This document shows, in pieces, positions 1-7,246 of a stretch of DNA of 21,245 nt (its first letter is position 1; every line of letters begins with the position of its first letter). The stretch is taken from NCBI GenBank assembly GCA_004525335.1, contig SPCL01000014.1, positions 1-21,245 of the forward strand. Reading direction: 5' to 3'. The notes beneath the pieces were generated by a model that was not told where the DNA came from, made no database searches, and was given only the letters and a program-made list of their open reading frames with translations. The position numbers and the translations under genes are program-made. This DNA is from Thermodesulfobacteriales bacterium (GTDB taxonomy: Bacteria > Desulfobacterota_D > UBA1144 > Nemesobacterales > UBA2774).

Positions 1-381
1 ACTTTTATCATCGAATATTGCTTTAAATGTAGAGAATATTCTGCGTGGTTTTTTACTGTTACAATTCGGGCACTTTAAGTCCTTCTCATCTTTATCGTCC
101 AAGACTAGTGAGCTGAATCTAAAATCCTTGAGCTCAAGAAAGAGGACTCTTTTATCCTCAAGGGTATAACGGAACCTTCTGGGTCCCCTTTTATTGCTTT
201 TTTCACCTAGAGCAAAAAGCTGTTTATTCTTCTCGCCATCAGTTACTTCGAGATATAGGATACCGCTATTATTTTTCTTAATCTTAGCCGCGTTGGTTTT
301 ATTAAGTTTCGCAACCAAGGCGTCTATATCCCTGTTATAACCATCCATACACTTATCACACTCATATTCAAATAAAGGCAT
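1..381 (-). CDS. FmdB-like zinc-ribbon protein, 3' end cut by window edge
   Basis: The minus-strand reading frame starts at the ATG at 381 and stays open for 127 codons to the window edge, so the C-terminus is missing. A Shine-Dalgarno AGGAG lies about 9 nt upstream of the ATG. The protein begins MPLFEYECDKC, which matches the FmdB/regulatory-protein zinc-ribbon opening (typically MPxYEYxCxxC). A second pair, CPNC at residues 104-107, is followed by RRIFSTF, as in the second half of FmdB ribbons. The two cysteine pairs (C8/C11 and C104/C107) would bind one zinc. About 92 charged, lysine-rich residues separate them, whereas FmdB proteins usually have only some 20-30. FmdB proteins are small putative regulators of uncertain role. 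The call rests on the two ends only; the insert is not recognised. The gene is divergent from the crotonase gene. Confidence 0.6.
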   Translation of the reverse strand, partial: MPLFEYECDKCMDGYNRDIDALVAKLNKTNAAKIKKNNSGILYLEVTDGEKNKQLFALGEKSNKRGPRRFRYTLEDKRVLFLELKDFRFSSLVLDDKDEKDLKCPNCNSKKPRRIFSTFKAIFDDKS

Positions 382-467
382 GTTCTCACTCTCCTAGATT
401 ATTAAGCTAACAATAATAACTAAAATTTCAAGGTTGCTCTAGTTTATAGCATCGGAACAAATGGAAT

Positions 468-496
468 TTGACAAAGCAAGATACCATATCGATACT
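468..496 (+). promoter_or_regulatory. Candidate sigma-70-type promoter for the crotonase gene
   Basis: A perfect -35 box TTGACA (468-473) is followed after 17 bp by GATACT (491-496), a four-of-six match to the -10 consensus. The predicted start near 503 leaves a leader of about 30 nt with the ribosome site GGAG at 524-527. It sits in the divergent gap between the zinc-ribbon gene and the crotonase gene. Assigned by pattern only. Confidence 0.45.
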
Positions 497-534
497 AGTT
501 TGTTAAAGTAATTGGAGTTATTTGGAGATCACAA

Positions 535-1323
535 TTGACTGAGTTATCAGAACTAATTTCACAAGAAAACGCTGCTGTTTGCACGTTGACTTTTAACAGG
601 CCTGAGAAAAGAAATCTATTAACTCCCGCTATATTGACACAACTGAGTTCTGAACTAAAAAGACTAGAGCAAGAAGATAAAGTCAGATGCGTTGTGCTGA
701 GGGGCTCAGGAGATAAAGCGTTTTCTTCAGGGTACGACATAAGCGCAATCGGTGAGAGCGATATGATAAAGCACCATGAAGGGGATCACCCTCTGGGCAA
801 AGCACTTAGGGCAATTGAGAGCTTCCCCTACCCTGTGATTGCGATGATGAACGGTCATGCATTTGGCGCCGGACTTGAAGTAGCCGCAACCTGTGATATC
901 AGAATAGCAGTTGATAACTGTTTATTCGGTATGCCGCCGGCAAAACTGGGCGTTGTTTATTCCTACTCCGGCTTGAGAAAGTTTTTAGATTTAATCGGGC
1001 CCGGATATACAAAGGAGCTTTTTCTTGTAGGAAGACCGGTAAGCTCAGAGAGAGCGCTTGAAATTGGCCTAGTGAATTTCATGGTATCAAGAGAAGACAT
1101 TCAAGAATTTGCATATGAAATGGCAAATGAAATTGCAGAGAATGCGCCTTTATCCCTTAGAACTTTAAAAGAAAGTATAAATGCTCTACAAAAGAGACCC
1201 ATAAGTTCAGAAGATGAAATGACTATACGACAAATGACGCTTGAAGTTCAAAACAGTCAAGATTACAAGGAAGGCCAAAAAGCTTTTGCGGAAAAGAGGA
1301 AACCTGAGTTTAAAGGGGAGTGA
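535..1323 (+). CDS. Crotonase-fold enzyme (enoyl-CoA hydratase/isomerase family, methylmalonyl-CoA decarboxylase-like)
   Basis: A 262-residue acyl-CoA enzyme with a TTG start. GGAG lies 7 nt upstream of the TTG, and the next in-frame ATG is about 77 codons in, inside the fold. Family marks are FNRPEKRN near the N-terminus, the oxyanion-hole segment AFSSGYDI (62-69), and GAGLEVA (111-117), which keeps the first catalytic-position glutamate (E115). The second hydratase glutamate is absent: the loop reads FGMPPAKLGVVY (131-142), with P135 where classical hydratases have Glu. From memory, the loop, Y142 and the C-terminal stretch DYKEG...EKRKP resemble E. coli ScpB (YgfG) methylmalonyl-CoA decarboxylase, where a tyrosine in the same LGVxY context is an active-site residue. 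ScpB has GHDI where this protein has GYDI. A decarboxylase or isomerase is therefore at least as likely as a hydratase. The gene is convergent with era, with a 24-bp gap. Confidence 0.85.
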   Translation: MTELSELISQENAAVCTLTFNRPEKRNLLTPAILTQLSSELKRLEQEDKVRCVVLRGSGDKAFSSGYDISAIGESDMIKHHEGDHPLGKALRAIESFPYPVIAMMNGHAFGAGLEVAATCDIRIAVDNCLFGMPPAKLGVVYSYSGLRKFLDLIGPGYTKELFLVGRPVSSERALEIGLVNFMVSREDIQEFAYEMANEIAENAPLSLRTLKESINALQKRPISSEDEMTIRQMTLEVQNSQDYKEGQKAFAEKRKPEFKGE

Positions 1324-1347
1324 TATCATCTTAAAGTAATTGGGCAA

Positions 1348-2244
1348 TTAATCCCCGTAGCCAAATTCTCTTATTAAGTTCTCTCTATCAGTCCACTTAT
1401 CTTTTACTTTAACCCAGAGCTCAAGAAATACTTTCGTACCTAATATTTTTTCAATATCCGCTCTTGCAAGTGAGCCGATTTCTTTTAGCATTGCACCTTT
1501 TTTGCCGATCAAAATCCCTTTATGATTAGTTCTCTCTACATAAATAACGGCTGAGATCTTGATCAGATGTTTCTCCGGCATTTCAGTAAACTCCTCTATT
1601 ACTACAGCTGTCTGATATGGAATCTCTTGCTGAGTTAGGGTGAAAATTTTCTCCCTAATAAACTCGGCCACAATAAACCTCTCCGGCTGATCAGTAATCA
1701 TATCATCGGGGAAATATTTAGGCCCTTGAGGCAAATATTTTATAATCGTATCCAGGAGTTCTTGCGTGCCGTCAGCATTTACAGCAGATATCGGAATTAT
1801 CTCTTTAAATTTGCCCTCAAACTCCTTTGAGCCTTCAAGTATGGGTAATATCTCGTTCTTTTTTATAGTATCAATTTTATTGATTACCAAGATGGCTTGC
1901 TTGGAAAGACTCTCTATAATGTAGGAGTCCCCTCTTCCGAAAGGCTCTTTAACCTCGATCATCATAATAATCACATCAGCTTCTTGAACTGCGCCCAGCG
2001 CAGTATTAACCATAGCTTTACTCAGCGTACCCTTTGGTTTATGAATTCCCGGAGTATCAAGGAAAATAAGCTGAGCATTTGAAAGTGTTCTTATTCCTAA
2101 GATTCTATTTCTTGTTGTGTTGGGTTTATCAGATACAGCAGATATTTTTTCTCCCACCAATTGATTGATTAAGGTTGACTTCCCTACATTGGGTCTGCCA
2201 ATAACCGTGATGAAACCTGATCTAAATTCAGTATTTTCGTTCAT
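1348..2244 (-). CDS. era: GTPase Era
   Basis: A 298-residue Ras-like GTPase with a KH domain, the usual Era length. Era binds the 3' end of 16S rRNA and assists 30S subunit assembly. Visible motifs are G1 GRPNVGKS (16-23), a G2 threonine pair (43-44), G3 DTPG (63-66), G4 NKID (122-125) and G5 SAV (153-155). The C-terminal KH domain (about 205-290) contains the RNA-binding loop GKKG (247-250). The ATG at 2244 has GGAG about 5 nt upstream. All key residues are present and no damage is seen. The only upstream sequence on the same strand is a degenerate glycosyltransferase fragment, so the promoter must lie in or above that remnant. The 3' end faces the crotonase gene across 24 bp with no clear terminator hairpin. 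Confidence 0.97.
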   Translation of the reverse strand: MNENTEFRSGFITVIGRPNVGKSTLINQLVGEKISAVSDKPNTTRNRILGIRTLSNAQLIFLDTPGIHKPKGTLSKAMVNTALGAVQEADVIIMMIEVKEPFGRGDSYIIESLSKQAILVINKIDTIKKNEILPILEGSKEFEGKFKEIIPISAVNADGTQELLDTIIKYLPQGPKYFPDDMITDQPERFIVAEFIREKIFTLTQQEIPYQTAVVIEEFTEMPEKHLIKISAVIYVERTNHKGILIGKKGAMLKEIGSLARADIEKILGTKVFLELWVKVKDKWTDRENLIREFGYGD

Positions 2245-2288
2245 ATTACTCCATTTAATATTAAAGACTTGATCTTAGATTATTCAAC

Positions 2289-2493
2289 TTACTTCTTATG
2301 GTACTTATATAAATTTAAGGACTTAAATTTTTTCTCTTCCAATAGATCATACTTTTCTCCCATAGCTTCTTCAAATGCTTTCAGAGCCTAAATCATATAT
2401 TCGAAGAAACAGGCCGAGTAAGAAGATCAGCAATATTAAATAGTTGTTTCGTATCAAAGTCAGAAACATATTAGTATTAGCGGCCTTGTTCAT
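2289..2493 (-). pseudogene. Remnant of a PMT/ArnT-type membrane glycosyltransferase, internally deleted
   Basis: Two short coding pieces in different frames lie just upstream of era. The first (2493 to 2371, 40 codons from an ATG) has a hydrophobic helix followed by LFLRIYDLGSESI and then TGA. This matches the first transmembrane segment and start of the first luminal loop of PMT/ArnT family glycosyltransferases, where the sequence normally continues into a W-x-D-E catalytic motif. The second (about 2375 to 2289, overlapping the stop region in another frame) reads FEEAMGEKYDLLEE and ends FKSLNLYKYHKK-stop, which looks like a C-terminal tail. The several hundred residues between these parts are missing. 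I infer an internal deletion with a frame change. The N-terminal match is reasonably specific; assigning the tail to the same gene is weaker. Confidence 0.4.
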
Positions 2494-2722
2494 ATGATTA
2501 TTGAGTTTGTATTCCAGAAACCGTACAGATATCTAAAAGATAACACCTTTCATTTCAAAATCGAGTAGCTATCAGTTAATTTTTTTATTTATAATTACAC
2601 TCGCCATAGGATATAAATATTCTATTACTATATACTCTAATGCTTGCTTGCCAAATCGGGGAGAAAGGTTAAGATTCTTCCGTTTTAACTGAAATTTTAT
2701 AAAGAAAAAGGGAGTCGGATTC
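2494..2722. other. AT-rich non-coding gap upstream of aspS
   Basis: Together with the glycosyltransferase remnant this makes up the 478-bp gap between era and aspS. No complete small gene is visible on either strand. On the minus strand, the frame entering the remnant is broken by a TAG codon upstream of its ATG, so the remnant has no clear 5' continuation. The only supported element is a weak aspS promoter candidate. Confidence 0.5.
2595..2623 (+). promoter_or_regulatory. Weak candidate promoter for aspS
   Basis: TTACAC (2595-2600) is separated by 17 bp from TATTCT (2618-2623). It lies about 100 bp upstream of the aspS ATG in an AT-rich region where chance matches are common, so the call is tentative. 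Confidence 0.22.
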
Positions 2723-4528
2723 ATGCTTGAATTAATGGGAGATTGGGAAAGGACAGATTACTGCGGCAAGCTCGGTACAAATGACCTAGAGCGAGAAGTA
2801 GTGCTTATGGGATGGGTACAATCTCACAGGGATCACGGCAGTGTAATATTCATAGATTTAAGAGACCGTGAAGGACTGGTTCAAGCAGTATTAAATCCTG
2901 AGAATAGTGAAGAAGTTCATAAAAAAGGCGAAGCCATTCGTGATGAATGGGTTATAGCAATTAAGGGTAAAGTAACTAAACGAACACCTGAAACTATTAA
3001 TCCCAATCTACAAACAGGCGAAATAGAGGTTATGGCAAGCGAAGTAAGAATCCTAAACACCTCTAAAGTCATCCCCTTCCTAATAGAAGATGACATAAAT
3101 GTAGATGAACTTTTGAGGATGAAGTACAGATATCTAGACCTCAGAAGGCCTAGCATGAAAAACAATATTATAACCCGCCACAAAGTAGCAGCTGCAACAA
3201 GGGACTATCTAAACAATGAGGGATTTTTAGAAGTTGAAACACCCTATCTAACTAGATCAACCCCAGAGGGAGCAAGAGACTTTTTAGTACCAAGCCGCCT
3301 AAATCCGGGCGAGTTTTATGCGCTGCCTCAATCGCCTCAACTCCTAAAGCAGACACTTATGATCTCAGGTCTTGACCGCTACTACCAGGTTGTCAGATGC
3401 TTCAGAGACGAAGACTTAAGAGCCGACCGTCAGCCGGAGTTTACACAAATAGACATCGAGATGACCTTTATAAATGAAGACGACATTATGAATATCGTTG
3501 AAGGAATGTTAAAAGCAATATTCCATGAAGCAAAAGGGATCAAAGTAGAGACCCCATTTAAGAGAATGGGCCATGAAGAGGCTATGCTAAAGTATGGATC
3601 AGATAAACCTGATACAAGGTTTGGTCTTTTACTCCAAGACATTTCTCATGTTTTTGTAGACTCAGAATTTAAGGTATTTAGTGGAGCGATTAAGAACGGC
3701 GGAATAATTAAGGCATTAAAAGTTGAAGGAAAAGCCGGGGAACTCTCCAGAAAAGAGATTGATGATTTTACTGACACTGCTAAAACATTAGGAGCCAAGG
3801 GGCTCGCATGGATTAGAGCATCAGAGGGAGAATGGCAGTCTCCAATTGTCAAATTCTTTAGCGAGGAAGAAAAAGAGAACTTACAGAAAACTCTAAATCT
3901 TTCGGACGGAGATATTGTATTTTTTGCAGCCGATATTCCACACACCGTAAACCTTGTTCTTTCAAATTTAAGACTCACCCTTGGGGAAAGATTTGGAATG
4001 ATAGATCACAAGAAATTTAATTTTCTTTGGGTCGAGGACTTCCCACTCTTTGATTTTGATCATAAGGAGAAACGCTATGTCGCCATGCACCATCCCTTCA
4101 CTTCTCCGAACGAAGAAGACATGGAACTTCTGGACGAGCAACACGGGAAGATCCGCTCAAGAGCATACGATGTGGTATTAAACGGAGTTGAAATAGGTGG
4201 AGGCAGTATAAGAATTTACCGTAAGGATATACAGGAAAAGATATTTAGCGCAATCGGGCTTAGTATGGAAGAAGCTCAGGACAAATTCGGATTTCTCTTG
4301 GAAGCGCTTGAGTTTGGAGCTCCTCCACACGGAGGAATAGCGCTTGGGTTAGATAGAATCATAATGCTTATTGCAGGAGCCCCGTCTATAAGGGACGTAA
4401 TAGCTTTTCCTAAGACTCAAAAGGGACAGTGTCCGCTCACAGAAGCCCCTTCTGAAGTTGATATAAAGCAGCTCCTTGAATTGGGGATAAAATTAGATAT
4501 TAAAGATAAAGACAAAAATGATTCCTGA
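2723..4528 (+). CDS. aspS: Aspartyl-tRNA synthetase, bacterial type
   Basis: A 601-residue class II aminoacyl-tRNA synthetase that charges tRNA-Asp. The order is an N-terminal OB anticodon-binding domain (about 1-115, with FIDLRDREGLVQ), a linker with YRYLDLRR (136-142), motif 2 FRDEDLRADRQPEFTQID (227-244), a bacterial GAD insertion (about 290-430) and motif 3 GGIALGLDRI (about 537-546). Length is typical for bacterial AspRS. The ATG at 2723 is preceded by GGGAG at about 8 nt, and MGDW...YCG near the start is usual for the family. H38 aligns with the histidine linked to non-discriminating enzymes (Asp and Asn tRNA). By my remembered alignment, the second marker position (a glycine in those enzymes) is E90 here, so specificity is unclear. 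The gene is alone on its strand between the era region and the minus-strand ABC operon. Confidence 0.97.
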   Translation: MLELMGDWERTDYCGKLGTNDLEREVVLMGWVQSHRDHGSVIFIDLRDREGLVQAVLNPENSEEVHKKGEAIRDEWVIAIKGKVTKRTPETINPNLQTGEIEVMASEVRILNTSKVIPFLIEDDINVDELLRMKYRYLDLRRPSMKNNIITRHKVAAATRDYLNNEGFLEVETPYLTRSTPEGARDFLVPSRLNPGEFYALPQSPQLLKQTLMISGLDRYYQVVRCFRDEDLRADRQPEFTQIDIEMTFINEDDIMNIVEGMLKAIFHEAKGIKVETPFKRMGHEEAMLKYGSDKPDTRFGLLLQDISHVFVDSEFKVFSGAIKNGGIIKALKVEGKAGELSRKEIDDFTDTAKTLGAKGLAWIRASEGEWQSPIVKFFSEEEKENLQKTLNLSDGDIVFFAADIPHTVNLVLSNLRLTLGERFGMIDHKKFNFLWVEDFPLFDFDHKEKRYVAMHHPFTSPNEEDMELLDEQHGKIRSRAYDVVLNGVEIGGGSIRIYRKDIQEKIFSAIGLSMEEAQDKFGFLLEALEFGAPPHGGIALGLDRIIMLIAGAPSIRDVIAFPKTQKGQCPLTEAPSEVDIKQLLELGIKLDIKDKDKNDS

Positions 4529-4575
4529 GACTTATCAGAATCTAAGACTTGGAAAAATATTCCAGTAAGACTAAA

Positions 4576-4806
4576 TTAATCCGTGTCAAATTTAGAGCTG
4601 CCTGGAACTTTGGCATTACCCAGTGCATTTTCCAACCATTTATCGGCTTCTTCTTTTGTGTCAAAGGTCTTTGACCAAAGAGTCTCATTGCGGTAAGAGA
4701 ATCCCCAGAGCCAGCCTTCTGCCGGTCGGCCTAATTTAATTACAAGTACTTGTTTTAGGTTTATCCAACTCAATTCGCCGTCTTTAGATATTATCTCAAT
4801 AAACAT
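4576..4806 (-). CDS. Unrecognised small protein, 76 residues
   Basis: I do not recognise this protein. The frame can be extended to an ATG at 4833, but GGAGG lies 5 nt before the in-frame ATG at 4806, so I take the shorter 76-residue form, starting MFIEIISKDGEL. It is soluble, with no signal peptide or membrane segment. A short beta-rich first half is followed by a tryptophan-rich stretch (EGWLWGF, then TLWSKTF), the helix-forming EEADKWLENAL, and a charged tail. The pattern of strands with aromatics and an EEAxxWL helix suggests a small alpha/beta fold. It lies 65 bp downstream of the DUF4340 gene on the same strand and may be the last gene of the ABC operon, although its strong ribosome site would allow independent expression. 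The 3' end faces aspS across 47 bp. Confidence 0.65.
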   Translation of the reverse strand: MFIEIISKDGELSWINLKQVLVIKLGRPAEGWLWGFSYRNETLWSKTFDTKEEADKWLENALGNAKVPGSSKFDTD

Positions 4807-4871
4807 AAAGCCTCCGTAATTATTACTAAACATTTTCTAAGCACTAAGCAAGTTAACTCAGTACATTATAG

Positions 4872-5807
4872 CTATTTCAAAGTTATTTGATCAATACTCT
4901 TAGGAACTCTTTTAAATAAACTTTTGTGAATACTATAAACAGCATCACTTGAATCAGATTGGATATAGTAGCTGTCTTCATCTTTTCTTTTGCCAAAAAC
5001 TACACCTTGAATCTGGTTGTCTTCATAGAATCTGATCTCTGTTGTAGGCTCATCCAATCCATACTTTTTTAGACTTTCTGGAGACTCATTCTCAAACTCC
5101 AGCACTTTTGCCCTTGAAAAAACCCATAATAGTTCATCTACCTTTTTATCATCTACTAATATCTCATCCTCACCTTCGACATACCATTCGCCTTCTTCTT
5201 TGAATATGTCTACAGAGAAATTCCCTGACCATATTGCAATACGGGTTACCCTATTTGAGTCAAAATCGAAAAGACCTTTATCTCTGAAGTCTATTGAGGA
5301 AAGTTTTACGAATTCGTTTAGATAGTCTTTCTCTACGACTAATACTAATTTTTCATCCGGCACATAGACATAAGTACCGGAGCCGACCGGTATCTTATCT
5401 CCGACAATAAACCTATGTTCTTTTTCCTCGGTATTAACAACCAACTCGGCCTTGGCGTTCTCCAATCCGAATTGATCCAAATCTACTTCATCTATGGGAA
5501 CGTATCCAACAATATTGGTAGCTCTAATTTCTTGTATTAAATTATTCACCAATTTTTGATCAGCATTTAACTTTTGTTCATCTTGAATTATAAACCACTC
5601 TTCCCCTTCGTTTTCTAGAAGAACCAAAAATTTTGGGTAATAAATTTCAACTGACAAGACCTCATCATCGACTACAAAAGAGAATGAATTGTCACTAGCA
5701 ACTTGTACATCTTTCTCAGAGTTACGAAAGAATATAAAGCCTAGCAGTATTATAAAAATAACAGTTGTTATTAAGGCGCCTTTAAATTTTATTAAAAAGT
5801 ATTTCAT
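4872..5807 (-). CDS. DUF4340 family membrane-anchored protein
   Basis: A 311-residue protein with one N-terminal membrane segment (about 10-27) and a large extracytoplasmic region. That region holds two similar halves (about 50-170 and 185-300). Each has a W-x-(I/V) strand, a lysine/aspartate-rich helix, a fGL(D/E) turn (QFGLENA in the first half, KYGLDEP in the second) and a V(G/F)GxK/D strand. This internal duplication is what DUF4340 proteins show. The ATG at 5807 follows AGGTGA at about 6 nt. DUF4340 genes are commonly found directly after GldG-like auxiliary genes of ABC-2 exporters, as here. The molecular role is not established; a periplasmic partner of the exporter is the natural inference. 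Confidence 0.8.
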   Translation of the reverse strand: MKYFLIKFKGALITTVIFIILLGFIFFRNSEKDVQVASDNSFSFVVDDEVLSVEIYYPKFLVLLENEGEEWFIIQDEQKLNADQKLVNNLIQEIRATNIVGYVPIDEVDLDQFGLENAKAELVVNTEEKEHRFIVGDKIPVGSGTYVYVPDEKLVLVVEKDYLNEFVKLSSIDFRDKGLFDFDSNRVTRIAIWSGNFSVDIFKEEGEWYVEGEDEILVDDKKVDELLWVFSRAKVLEFENESPESLKKYGLDEPTTEIRFYEDNQIQGVVFGKRKDEDSYYIQSDSSDAVYSIHKSLFKRVPKSIDQITLK

Positions 5808-5887
5808 TTATGATCACCTAAACAATCAATGTCAAATCTATAATTTAATAGTGACAAATAATGACGACGGCTTAGTAATAATTGATT

Positions 5888-7246
5888 CTATAGTACCCTT
5901 CTCTTCCACCAAATAGCCAATCCTGAAAACAAAATAACAGCCGGGATTACAACTACAGTGAAGATGAAAATTAAATCTATCTGCTTAATTGTTATTGTCA
6001 GATTGCTAGTGTTAAGGGTTTTTGGTCTAATGGAGATAAGATTTTCATCTCCGGAAACCCAATTTAAAGTGTTAAGAAAAAAATCTCTATTCCCCGAGAA
6101 CTCAAGAAAAACATTAGACACAAAATCTGCACTCCCAAACACAGCGATTCTGCTATTACTACTACTCTCTCCGACAGCTGCCACACCTAGCGGGCCGGAC
6201 TTATCTGTTTCCTCTTTCTGAGCAACTCCTTCATCAAAAAGCTCAAAATTGGTTTCTGACCAACCATACTCGCTGGTATTGGCCAGCACTTCAGTCTTAT
6301 AAACACCGTTTACCACATCCAAGCTTCTGGTGTATGGGAAAATTGTGGCAAATCTAAAGTCCTGGGTAATTTCATGATATGGATAATCAGATACTATTGG
6401 CGCTATATCACCACCTCCTTCAAGTTTAGAGCTAGGATCTATGATAACGTCATCTGAAAGTTCAAATCCATAACCTTTTAAAATTGAAACTATCTCTCTC
6501 CCCGAACGGGGTTCAATCATAAACACAGCTCGACCACCCTTGTCTAAATAACTTTTTATATACTGTATTTCTTTCAGCGAAAAGGCATTTGTCGGGGCAG
6601 CTACAAACAGGATTGAATTCTCTATTGGAAGCTCTTCACCTCTTAATATCAAAAACTCTTCTACGTTGTAACCCTCATCTTCAATAGTCTTTCGAAGCAG
6701 CCCCAATCCCTCGGCATCAACACTGTTGCCCATATCCCTTTGTCCATTCCCGGTGAGTATATACAAGGTTTTCTGGGAATCTCTTGTAAGTTTTAATATG
6801 GCATTTGTAATCTCTTCCTCAGAATTGTTTAGTATTCCACCTGTTATAGGGTCGGTTAGTCTTAGCTTAACAATTTTATCGCCCCTTGAGACAATAACGC
6901 TTCCATACTCATTTACAGCATATTTTTTAGCAATACCAGGCTCTTCATCCGGGTTTACAAGAGTAACGTTTATGTTGTCACTTCTCCTGGAATACTCTTT
7001 TGCTAAGTCCTGGAATCCAGTTCTATCTGCACCCGTTTCTTTAAAAAAACCTATAATCTCAATTTGGTCCTCAACACCGTTAAGCGCCCTGATTGTCTGA
7101 GAAGAAACAGTATGTAATTTCTCCTGGGTAACATCAAACCTCACATCGGTCCTGAATAACAAATAGTTGATCGCAATAATTATCCCTAATGTGCTCACAA
7201 CAGAGATAAAGGTGCCGGTACCATATATTAGTTTTCTTCTTCTCAT
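5888..7246 (-). CDS. GldG-like auxiliary protein of an ABC-2 exporter
   Basis: A 452-residue protein of the ABC-type auxiliary family related to GldG of the gliding-motility ABC transporter. An N-terminal membrane segment (about 6-29) is followed by a large extracytoplasmic domain with strands such as IEIIGFFKE and KTLYILTGNGQRD and a Rossmann-like block around AVFMIEPRSG. A C-terminal membrane segment (about 423-445) ends in WWKRR. I place the start at the ATG at 7246, not the GTG at 7252. The ATG forms a 4-bp ATGA overlap with the permease stop (7243-7245) and has GGAAAG at suitable spacing. This implies translational coupling to the permease. Gliding itself cannot be inferred, since these homologues are widespread in non-gliding bacteria. 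Confidence 0.85.
   Translation of the reverse strand: MRRRKLIYGTGTFISVVSTLGIIIAINYLLFRTDVRFDVTQEKLHTVSSQTIRALNGVEDQIEIIGFFKETGADRTGFQDLAKEYSRRSDNINVTLVNPDEEPGIAKKYAVNEYGSVIVSRGDKIVKLRLTDPITGGILNNSEEEITNAILKLTRDSQKTLYILTGNGQRDMGNSVDAEGLGLLRKTIEDEGYNVEEFLILRGEELPIENSILFVAAPTNAFSLKEIQYIKSYLDKGGRAVFMIEPRSGREIVSILKGYGFELSDDVIIDPSSKLEGGGDIAPIVSDYPYHEITQDFRFATIFPYTRSLDVVNGVYKTEVLANTSEYGWSETNFELFDEGVAQKEETDKSGPLGVAAVGESSSNSRIAVFGSADFVSNVFLEFSGNRDFFLNTLNWVSGDENLISIRPKTLNTSNLTITIKQIDLIFIFTVVVIPAVILFSGLAIWWKRRVL

Noticed and set aside
2311..2330. Inverted repeat AAATTTAA-N4-TTAAATTT followed by T residues, resembling a terminator
   Set aside because: The stem is entirely A/T, too weak for intrinsic termination, and it falls within the glycosyltransferase remnant's tail.
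2494..2580. Upstream continuation of the glycosyltransferase remnant (short frames such as MKGVIF)
   Set aside because: Interrupted by stops and without recognisable similarity, so it was not added to the pseudogene.
4550..4564. Hairpin TGGAA-N5-TTCCA between the convergent aspS and small-protein genes
   Set aside because: Only 5 bp, no T-run on either strand; not supportable as a terminator.
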